Source: Symsagittifera roscoffensis
Taxonomy: Eukaryota; Xenacoelomorpha; Acoela; Convolutidae
Length of the DNA stretch: 64,000 nucleotides
NCBI RefSeq assembly: GCF_963678635.1
Contig: NC_087064.1
Location: 61,931,548-61,995,547 of the forward strand
Reading direction: 5' to 3'
A model generated the notes under the pieces. That model had not been told where the DNA came from. It worked only from the letters and a program-made list of their open reading frames with translations, and ran no database searches. Positions 54,649 to 63,514 of the stretch are shown here, one piece after another. The translations under genes and the position numbers were made by a program. Position 1 is the first letter of the stretch. Each line of letters begins with the position of its first letter.

Positions 54649-55035
54649 TCATTTCGGGACACGTTTGAGTATGGGGACTTTAGCGAAGAACAGCTTGCGG
54701 AGATAGGTGGAAGCCTCGGAATCGGGAGGGACGCTCTCTATTCTGAGATCTCCCATTAGTTGAGAAAGGCCGCTAGACTGGTGCTCGGGCGCGCTACCAG
54801 TATGAGTCAAGTCCTGTGGAGGGATATCATCAGCCAAGACAACTGAATCCGGTAGGCAGCGGTTGCAGATCAAGCCTGGCTTCCAGTGTTTAGAACTCGG
54901 TAGGGGAGTGTGCTTGAGGTGAACAAAGCCGCATATGCTACACCAGACTCCTCCGCCCCGTAGATGCTTTGAACACACGCTGCAGTGAGTCTGATCTACT
55001 TCATCTTCAGTGACCGTTGGTTGCTGTTGCTGCAT
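54649..55035 (-). pseudogene. Retroelement N-terminal zinc-finger ORF (PHD-like)
   Basis: ATG at 55,035 opens a 128-codon frame with paired cysteines and histidines: CSVC, CSIC, HLKH and CNRC within residues 18-60, a PHD- or RING-like cross-brace pattern. R2-type elements carry N-terminal zinc fingers that bind target DNA, so this is likely the amino end of the same element. It ends in frame with a stop at 54,649. Confidence 0.65.
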
Positions 55036-55866
55036 TTCGCGTAGGTGTCACATTCACATATATGAAACTATTTAATAAGTTTATCACAACAATTAGGCTA
55101 AAAAATGTTTCGAGTTCTAGATATAGCATGCAACATTAATAACTTAGATTTGAATTTTCATGAAATTGAGCATGTCAGCAGCATCATTAAAGTTTCAACT
55201 GCTTTTGTTAAACTGGTAGTTAACCCTGAAAAAAATCTAGATTCGGATTTGAAAACGCTTGGTAATCCTCAAGCGTAAAAATACTATAAAATTCCTTATT
55301 AAGCTAACTGCTTAAGTAACCCTTGCTGTGGCGAGTAAGTCGACTAAAAATAAGAAGACAAACGTAGACTGACTTTTATTTTTCAAATCAAAAACTTTCA
55401 ATTTGCAAAACAAAAAACAGTTCTTGGCCAGATGCGAACCCCCCATCTTTGTAGTGCCAGTCATGGCCGTTAACTCCAGACGAAACGTGCAAAAACAAAT
55501 GAGGAATTTGAACTCTTCATCAATCTAGCCATCAAACTATTCAGTTAATCTGTTAAACAGGTTTTTGCATTAAAAAATCCATCTTCCGAATTGATGACTC
55601 TCGCTAATCGCAGGCGTAAATACGGTCATTGCAGCAATTCAAGGAAAACGTTTTTTAAAGGAAAAATCTGGTACCCTGTTGCAATACTCTTACTAATAGC
55701 AATGAAAAAAAATCTTATTCTAAATCGAACTTTACGAAAAACCAATTACCAACTTAATCATTAACAATACACGACCACTGCTGGAATGTTCATTCAATCT
55801 AGTACACCTAGCCTCTGATAAACAGTCCGTCGGGGACCCTGGCTGATTTCAGTTGTCTTGTTTTAG
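55036..55866. other. End of intron 3 with P2 hairpins and a tRNA-like remnant
   Basis: P2-like hairpins at about 55,249-55,280 and 55,600-55,622, and a decayed one near 55,663-55,700. On the - strand around 55,435-55,500 there is a B-box-like GGGTTCGCATC preceded by a weak A box, probably another SINE head. No exon before 55,867. Confidence 0.45.
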
Positions 55867-56375
55867 AGAGCGGAATCAACCATTTAATGTCATCCACTAA
55901 ACGCGTATGCCTAGAAGACATCTCAGTTCTCAGCGAAGGTGTACCGCTTCCTCCATATATTGATGTACACGCAATCATGGTAGTTCTCGCTTGGGGATTT
56001 CTTATACCATGTGGGGTGGTTATGCTCAGAGTTCTTCGATTCACGTCCTTATACGAAAAAGAAATAAAAGGATTTAGCGTTTTGATCATCATGCACGGCT
56101 CTGTAAACACTTTGGGACTATTTTTGACTATGATTAGTGGAATTTATATGATTATCGAGACCGGTGGTTTCGAAAAGGGTCTTCATGCTGTATTTGGAAC
56201 AGTTGTTTTATTCCTATGTACAATTCAGGGCTTACTTGGATTCATCCACTTTTTTACTTTCTGTTCGCTGAAACTCTATTGGGTTCATCGTTGTCTTGGT
56301 GGAGTTTTGACATTTTCTTCACTTCTGAATATCTTCCTCGGAATTAAGAGAGTAGAAGACAGTGGTGCACCAACG
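55867..56375 (+). CDS. DOMON/cytochrome b561 protein, exon 4 (b561 helices 1-5)
   Basis: Acceptor GTTTTAG at 55,866 in phase 1 fits exon 3; the ATG at 55,887 is internal. The exon encodes the cytochrome b561 domain: DVHAIMVVLAWGFLIPCGVV (His223), IIMHGSVNTLG (His265), GLHAVFGTVVLFLCTIQGLL (His295) and YWVHRCLGG (His329). Four histidines in four successive helices are the ligands of the two haems in this family, and all are present, so the enzyme is probably intact. Exon ends CCAACG at 56,375 before GTAAGT, phase 0. The b561 core moves electrons across the membrane. Confidence 0.9.
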
Positions 56376-56534
56376 GTAAGTTTCAAAGTCGGCAATTTTC
56401 TACCTTTTATCGTGATACTTTGAGAAATTAACTTCATTGACATTGAAGCACTTTATGGCACTAATGCGCTCTCACTTCTCAAACAATGAAATTCAATCAA
56501 AAAGTTCAGATGATTCAAACCATTTATTGTTTAG
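56376..56534 (+). other. Intron 4 of the DOMON-b561 gene (159 bp)
   Basis: Short, phase 0, bounded by GTAAGT and TTTATTGTTTAG. Contrasts with the kilobase introns upstream; no repeat in it. Confidence 0.88.
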
Positions 56535-56726
56535 GGACTGTATGTATTTTACCTGTTCATAGCTGGGGCAGTGGCAGTGGCGTACGTGGCTTTCGAAGTT
56601 TATCAATGCACTACTAATCGCGTAATGGGCAACACTCCTTTTCTACTAATGATGTTTTATATTCTCATATTGATCTTTCTGCTTGTACTATTTGGAGTGG
56701 AGTTCTTGTCAACATTTCTAAATTAA
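56535..56726 (+). CDS. DOMON/cytochrome b561 protein, exon 5 (last helices, stop)
   Basis: Sixty-three codons and TAA. It encodes the sixth b561 helix (GLYVFYLFIAGAVAVAYVAF) and one more hydrophobic segment (FLLMMFYILILIFLLVLFGV) near the C-terminus, a seventh helix or an anchor. Phase 0 with exon 4. I saw no poly(A) signal near the stop; the first AATAAA is near 57,572. Confidence 0.85.
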   Translation, partial: GLYVFYLFIAGAVAVAYVAFEVYQCTTNRVMGNTPFLLMMFYILILIFLLVLFGVEFLSTFLN

Positions 56727-59224
56727 CTGAAAATAGATTTAACCTGATTTACTTCAAAATAACTAGCGCACTCGTAGATGCTAAAAATACTTCTAAACAT
56801 TCAGTTAACATTTCTACCGGTAAAACAAATGAAATGACCGTAAAACACTGCTTTTCACCAAGCCACTCAGGGGTAGATTTAGGGCGGTTCACTTAGAAAA
56901 AAAATCAAGATACGGGGCAAAAACGCATCTTTTATCGTACCTCTATAAATAGTGCACCTCTATAGAATATCAAATTAAATAAGTATTTAGTCAATGCATA
57001 AATATACAAATAGTTCAGATATGATTTGCACATCATAGGCAAATGAACAAAGTCTTTTATTCTGGTTTTGGAATGAGATTAGGCGATGCATTTGGGCTGG
57101 CATTGAAAAAGCACAAACTAGATAGGTCTGTATTGTAAGCCGATAAAACAGATGCGATGAACTAGCAACGTGAGAATATGGTCCTAACGCGACTAGTGTA
57201 TGGCTTTGGCACCACTTTGGTGACTTTAACACATCTATTCCAGGCTCACGAATCTTTTCCAGGCGAACAATTTTTACTAAATAATTCGGTGAGCAAACGC
57301 AAGAAATACAGACAGCCTTAAGTTAAGTTGATAGCAACTGATATGAAAAAATTTAAAATTGCTCTTACCGTTTTGCCTGTGATTGCTCTCAGTGCCGATG
57401 GTTTTACATTGTTTTTAGGGAGCAAATCCCTCAAATCTGTTTGATTTGCAAATCTTTAATAATTTTTTTAGAAAGGTCAATTAAAATGCGCCCTTCCGTC
57501 ATGCGACAGTACGTGCACAGGTTGGATAGGGCTGTACCAACCCTATATAAATACATCGGCAAAATTTTATGAATAAATCAAGTCGATATTAATGCATCAA
57601 AATAAATGTGAATTAAAATCTACCCTCCTCGATTATCGCACACATAAAATTATCTATGTTGGATGTATTTTTAAGATTTTTGCACCCCTAAGGCAGAGGA
57701 TTGCACTCCTCGGAAGTGCAAAACTAATTTTTGTTCTTATAAAGTTTACTGTGTCCGAGTATGATTCGTTCTGTTTTTCGCTTAGTTTCTCTGCTAGTTT
57801 CTGGATTGTTTTTGTAGAGCCTTGTGCTGTGTGCCAGTCGGTCATATTCGGAAGTTTGACCTTGAGAGAAGCAAAAAACACTTGATTTTGGAGTGAAATT
57901 TAATTTTTCAAAATTTCGAATGGAACCTGTCATGCACGATTTTCTCGCGATAACTGAAAATCAGAAGAGAGAAGTCAGAACAATCGAGTGACAATCGCGG
58001 GAAAGTTGCTAAATAAAACGGTGGGAAATTGCTATTCGCAATTTCTGTCACAATAGAACAAGAGTAGAGCTGTCCCATCCAAAACAGAGACGAGAGCATT
58101 CCCACGAACTGGATTGTTGTGACTGGAGTACTATTATTAACTGGACCAGAGTGAACCTTCGGTGGAAAGGTGGACAGCTAGAGTGTCCCAATGGTTCACG
58201 AGAACTTACAGTCTAGAGAAAAAACTTGTTATTATTATTAAAACTGACTAACATTAAACTCATCTTAGTTACTTTATTGATTCTTGAGTTGCTTACCGAC
58301 TCATTTACTTCCTGGTTCTTGAGAGTGCTACAATATGAGTACTAATTTAAATTTCTAGAGTGTGTTTTATGATCATTATGTTGAGGTAAGGCGAGTTTTA
58401 GGTTGATCCATCTGAAATGGATCAAAGTTCCACTGTCTAATAAAAAGTAACTTAACGGATTGTTCCAACCCGGTTTTTAACGGCGTTCATGTATTTTGGG
58501 TATCTAGAGACCTAAGTATGGGGACGTTTCTAATTCTAGAGTGGGGGGATATTTTAGTAGTAGCCTTTAAGCTGTAACGGGTCGTAGTCTCATGTCACAA
58601 ACGAATCGAACTGGCTCCGACCGTTCTTGAGGTAGAAAAACACAAGAGATGGTGTCCCTGACCCTTGAGCCAGTGGTTATAGGGCCTATTTTTCTTAAGC
58701 CTCATGTGTGACTGCAGTAGACGAATGTTACATAGTGTTTTTATGGCGCTCCTGGGTGTTTACGACATCAAGACTACGGAGTCGAACCCACTTGAGACAG
58801 CTTCGGGCTGAATGCCCTTTCTAGAGTACCGGCGGTACGGTTCGACAGGAACGTGCAAACCTTCCGGTTGAACCGTGATAGCTTTTTAAGAAAACTCGAG
58901 AAAATTTCCTGGTACGCTTTCCGAACGAGGCTTAGCTAACCGAGTAAAGGGGGGCAACTAGGGAGACAAAAACACGAGCAAAAAGACAAAAAGCAAAACA
59001 AAAACCAAAAAAGAATAGAAAAAGGAACAAAAACCATAAAACGAAAAAAGACAGTGACTTTGACACCAGATTAGTTGGATCAAACCTTTATATTAATTAA
59101 ATAGTATACCCATACTGTTTTACAAGTTCGATCGTTTCGATCAACCTAGCAATTTAAACCAGTAAACTGAATAAAGTGCCCGAGTGTGGGGCGTTGTCAA
59201 GGGTTTTCAGATAGCTTGGAACTT
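56727..59224. other. Flank between host gene and second retroelement
   Basis: No gene seen. A TATATAAA box lies at 57,544-57,551. From about 58,100 the DNA becomes richer in G+C and continues so into the retroelement, so an LTR or leader of that element may begin here, but no boundary or primer-binding site could be fixed. Confidence 0.4.
57544..57551 (+). promoter_or_regulatory. Possible TATA box upstream of the second retroelement
   Basis: TATATAAA in the context ACCAACCCTATATAAATACA. It could serve an LTR promoter or be chance in AT-rich DNA; nothing else supports it. Confidence 0.2.
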
Positions 59225-59420
59225 AGCTGGACCAATAGGAGACTTCACTGGAAGAGGTGACCAGCCGAGTGGGAAAGTGGTTCAGGGACACTTGAGCTGA
59301 ACCAATAGGAGACTTGACTGGAAGAGGTGACCAGCCGAGTGGGAAAGTGGTTCAGGGACACTTGAGCTGAACCAATAGGAGACTGGACTGGAACAGGTGA
59401 CCAGTCGAGTGGGAAAGCAG
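59225..59420. repeat. 70-bp tandem repeat, nearly three copies
   Basis: GACTTCACTGGAAGAGGTGA (59,241), then GACTTGACTGG (59,311) and GACTGGACTGG (59,381) mark units 70 bases apart, with AGCTGAACCAATAGGA between them. It lies in the probable leader or LTR of the + strand retroelement. Confidence 0.92.
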
Positions 59421-60282
59421 CCAAGAAGGATTTGGCAATTCTCGAGTTCTCAAGTTGGGCAGAACGGGTATCGTTAAAATCCACATTACATTATAGGAGA
59501 TAAGTGTAAAATAGGATAAGCGACATCCCCCGGTTTTGAGGAACGTTTTTACTTGAGCAGGCCTGGAGACAGGTCTACGGTTTTCTCTTGAGAGGTTTAG
59601 CACCCGGCGCTTAAGGTAATTTTAGGCTTAAGAAGGGGGGCTAAAAAGGGGGGAGGTTAGAAGGGGGCTGGTTAAGTTAGAGGTTGGCGGTTGTAAATTG
59701 TAAAAAGGGGGAAATTAGAGTAACTAATTAGTCGACATCGTTGACTTAGTTACATTAGAAATTAAAACGCGTTGGTAATATTAGGTGGATATCGAAATTT
59801 GAACTCGAGTTAAGGAAGGTACCCTGGTCGGATTGGCAGGGGGGAAGGGACATAGACAGTTTTTGTAATACCCCATAAGATCGCTAGCAGGGGGGAAGGA
59901 AACGCGTGGCAATTAGGTACAAGACATTTTTTTTCTCGATAGAAGGCAGACATTTGTCACCTTTGAATTTTAGGTGGGCTCATCTTTCTGTTTTTATTAC
60001 TTTTTCTTGCTTAGATTTTTGTTGCATTTTGGTGAGGATTTGTGTTAAAATTTTGTACGAACGGGTGATCACAAGATACCTGCGCACAGGTTTTGGTCTC
60101 AAGTTACTTGGAACATTGAAATAGAGGTAGCCAAAAAGAGAAATAAGAAAAAGGGGGGTCAGCATTTGGCTTTTAAGAGAGGATTTTGGGAAAATTTTAC
60201 TAGAGCTTGAGTGGTGGTACAAGGTACGGCGAATCAAGAAGTCCCCATAACGAAGAGGGAAAAAGTCCCACCACCCAGACAC
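59421..60282. other. Noncoding leader region
   Basis: G-rich runs (GGGGGG at several points, 59,630-59,720) with no credible ORF. Probably untranslated leader of the retroelement. Confidence 0.35.
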
Positions 60283-60860
60283 TTGTCAACAGTCTTGGGA
60301 CAGTGCCGAAGAAGTCTTAGGACAGAGCAGTCTTGGGACAGGGTCTTGGGACAAGGTCTTGGGACGGGGTCTTGGGACAGGGTCTTGGGACAGGGGTCTT
60401 GGGACAAGGGTCTTGGGACAGGGTCTTGGGACAAGGTCTTGGGACAGGGTCTTGGGACAAGGTCTTGGGACAGGGTCTTGGGACAAGGTCTTGGAACGGG
60501 GTCTTGGGACAAGGTCTTGGGACAGGGTCTTGGGACACTAGTCTTGGGACAGTAGTCTTGGGACAGTAGTCTTGGGACACTAGTCTTGGGACACTAGTCT
60601 TGGGACACTAGTCTTGGGACACTAGTCTTGGGACACTAGTCTTGGGACAGTAGTCTTGGGACAGTAGTCTTGGGACACTAGTCTTGGGACACTAGTCTTG
60701 GGACACTAATCTTGGGACGGTAGTCTTGGGACAGTAGTCTTGGGACACTAGCCTTGGGACAGTAGTCTTGGACAAGAGTCTTGGGACACGGCCGGAAAGT
60801 ACTGGGACGGTACCGAACAGTCTTGGGACAGGAGAAAGAAGCCTGGGACGGTACAAAGAA
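60283..60860. repeat. Minisatellite of GTCTTGGGACA units (12-13 bp, then 14 bp)
   Basis: About 40 units. In the left half the unit is GGTCTTGGGACA, 12-13 bases long; from about 60,530 it changes to AGTCTTGGGACACT or AGTCTTGGGACAGT, 14 bases. It decays into single copies up to about 60,890. ORFs reading GTGSWDRVLGQ or PRPCPKTLSQD in several frames are a by-product of the repeat. Confidence 0.95.
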
Positions 60861-61145
60861 GAGTAGGGACGGCAATTGGAAGTCTTGGGACAGTGTAAAA
60901 AATTGAAGTAAAATTACAAGAAGTGTTTTAAGACAGAATTAAGATAGAACAAGGTTAATTGGAACCAGGTACGGTTGAGACCACAAATAAGGAAAGTTTC
61001 TCGAAAAGTTAATAAAGAGAACTGAAACAAGGTTTTCACCACGTTGTATATTCCTTTTTCTCTTCCTTCCCGAAAGATTTTATTCTTAGAATAAGGATTG
61101 TGTATAGAGTAAAACTGTAAATAAAAGCAATTGTAAATAGAAATA

Positions 61146-61496
61146 ATGAGGCGGAGCAGGGTACCGGTAGCTGAAAAAAGACCTACCGAAGCAAAGTATA
61201 ATTCGTCGCTACGCAAAACAACATCAATGGGCCCAAAGATAACAAAGAAGAACTTTTCAGTTAACATGGTCAGCACAAGGAGTACAGCGGAGAACAGAGC
61301 AAGAGAGGGCATGGAAGGGGAACGAGTAGAACCCACCATCGAGATTGATCTAGAGACACCTGATCAAAGTGTTGATGAAACAAGGAAAATAGCGACGGAG
61401 TCAACTCCAATGCCCAATGCAGAAGAACCAAACTCGAAACCCATAGAACTCTTACCAATAGACAACGTGGAAGAGGCAACACCGAAGAAACGGTGA
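61146..61496 (+). pseudogene. Start of Gag-like ORF of the second retroelement
   Basis: Frame of 116 codons beginning MRRSRVPVAEKRPTE, basic then acidic and Thr/Glu-rich, ending at TGA 61,496. Coding continues from about 61,498 in another frame (KEDSQVKKTSFTERL), which itself has a TAA at about 61,657 before running on into the next piece, so gag is interrupted twice here. The polar, coiled composition is like the matrix-side end of many gypsy Gags. Confidence 0.5.
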
Positions 61497-61732
61497 AAGA
61501 AGACTCTCAAGTAAAAAAGACATCTTTTACAGAAAGGTTGGCGATGATGGTCGGAATAAAAACGAAAGAGAACGTGACTGAAGAACCAAAAGCTGAAAGA
61601 GCACGAACATTTGGAACAGTGAGCACGAAGACGACAGAAGCCAATCCGAGAGAGTAACAAACTAGAGCAGAAGCGACGGCCGAAGAAAAACCGACGGCTG
61701 ACCATGAAGAGGCTACTCTTGAGCTAGGTGAC

Positions 61733-62602
61733 TTGATGGCGAAACTGAATCAGATCGACAAAAAGCTGAAGCACAGCGAAGAGGACAGAGAAGTGATAAG
61801 AAAAGAATTAAGATACAACAAAAACGAGTATCTGGATAGTTATTTTAACCTGGCCAAGGCAACAGAAGAGAGACTCAAGGAAATGTCAGATAATGTAGAA
61901 ACCACCAATGAAGAACGAGATAAGAACATCAAAAAAGATTTGCAACAGTTAAAAAACCGATATGATGATGTCAACAGCCAATTAGGTAGCCTGGAAAAGA
62001 GAATGGACACAATGAGCAAAAATCAGGCCGAAAGTTCGTGTGCAATACAGGCGAAATTGGATGCAATCTTGAGTAATTCTACCTCACAAGAAAGACCGGC
62101 AGCGGATCGCACGCAAGGCACCAGAGTTGACTTTGTGGAACCACAAAGGAACAAACGGCAATCGACACCGTTGCCCTTAAACCGGGATACGGTGAGCATA
62201 GCACCAACAGCTGCTAAAACAATCATGAAGAATGGAATGTCAAGTACAACGACTGGTCCGGGGGACTCAACAGCTAACAGCAACGCAGGTCCGGATGCTA
62301 TGACATGGGCAAACACTTGGGAGATGATGAACAGGACTCTAGAGGCCTTCGCCACGAGGAACACTAACTCGAGCGATAGGAGAGATAGGAAATCAAGAAA
62401 AACATTCAAGAAGCCAAAAGAATTCAAAGACGACTCAGATGGATGCATTGACACGTGGGTGGAGGTGATGAGATTACATCTAGAGCAAGACAACTTGAAC
62501 GATGAAAGACAAGCATGCACAGCCATACTCAGCAATTTAGAAGGCACAGCATTAAAATGCGTGGTTGCGAAGAAAGAAGAAGAACGCGATACCGCGGACT
62601 AG
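61733..62602 (+). pseudogene. Gag central region with coiled coil, second retroelement
   Basis: A 289-codon frame: strong coiled-coil pattern over about residues 1-100 (QIDKKLKHSEEDREVIRKEL), a disordered Ser/Thr/Asn stretch, then a capsid-like region with DTWVEVMRLHLEQDNLND and AILSNLEGTALKCV. It stops at a TAG (62,600-62,602) in the middle of the capsid domain; the same frame continues immediately after (IFEILLNRFGSGMKG). Confidence 0.75.
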
Positions 62603-62614
62603 ATCTTCGAGATA

Positions 62615-63514
62615 TTGCTGAATCGATTCGGGTCAGGCATGAAGGGTCACCAAGCGATGATGCGATTTGAAAAGAGAAGGCAGAGGGACGACGAGTCAAT
62701 AGATCGGTTCCTAGATGATCTAGAGAGCTTGAGAAGAAGGAGTGACCCAGAGGAGTCGACAAACAGAAGAAACTTTAGCATTGCCTCGAAGTTCATTGAT
62801 GGGGTAAAAAGTGACGACTTAAGGACAATGTTAGCAACATACTACACATTGTCGAAAGACAGCGCACCAACCCCAGAAGAAATGAGACAGAAATCAAGGG
62901 AATACATGCTGATGAAACCCAAGAAATACTCGTATTCAGAAAACAGGAACACGCAAGGGGGAAGTCAACCGCAGAGGTCGTCATGGTACAAACCTAGAGA
63001 CGACATGGACAAGCGCAGATCATGCGCGAACTGCGGGTCGGCGGATCACCACGTGGCTGACTGCACAACATACAAACAAGGCATGAAGAGTCTAGGATAT
63101 GCACCAGATGAGGAGGACATGAGCCAGAGGGAGGAACACGAGTACTATAGTGGCTTAATCATCAAGATAGGCGCAAGATGCTTCTTCTGTAACCAGGAGG
63201 GGCACTTCCGAATGGATTGTCCCTTGTTCTGGGAAGCGGTCAAGGACCAGAGTCACCCTAAACATAAGTTGGCATTAGCGGCGGTGCAGAATCAGCGGAA
63301 CAGGCAAAACGAATTTGAATCGAGGAACTTAGGAGCACCAAGCACGGAATTGCCGACGAAGACAGTGAAAGCTGTATCACATGTTAATGATGCCATAGAA
63401 TCCGCGGCAGGGAACTCTCTAGAGATAAATTATGAGAAAGCGGCGACGGAAGGATCTGGCTGCGAAAGAAATAGAGCAACGACTAAAGCTGGAGATAGAA
63501 AGACAGAATTTTAA
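62615..63514 (+). pseudogene. Gag C-terminal region with two zinc knuckles
   Basis: Same frame as the piece before it, after a TAG. Ends the capsid domain (MRFEKRRQRDDESIDRFLDD) and carries two CCHC knuckles: CANCGSADHHVADC and CFFCNQEGHFRMDC. These bind genomic RNA in Gag. The first knuckle is followed by a 48-residue spacer and an acidic stretch before the second. The frame overlaps the next one from 63,432. Confidence 0.85.

Larger units (their letters stand above)
40177..55866 (+). other. Intron 3 of the DOMON-b561 gene (15.7 kb)
   Basis: Bounded by GTAAGT and GTTGTCTTGTTTTAG. It carries an inverted-repeat transposon with a nested SINE, satellites, nested P1/P2 repeats (46-50 kb), a 388-bp palindrome and an antisense retroelement of about 3 kb. 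No host exon was seen inside. Confidence 0.75.

Noticed and set aside
60211-60580. Several overlapping ORFs on both strands encoding GTGSWDRVLGQ or SQDPVPRPCPKTL repeats
   Set aside because: They are by-products of the GTCTTGGGACA minisatellite, which is open in several frames on both strands.
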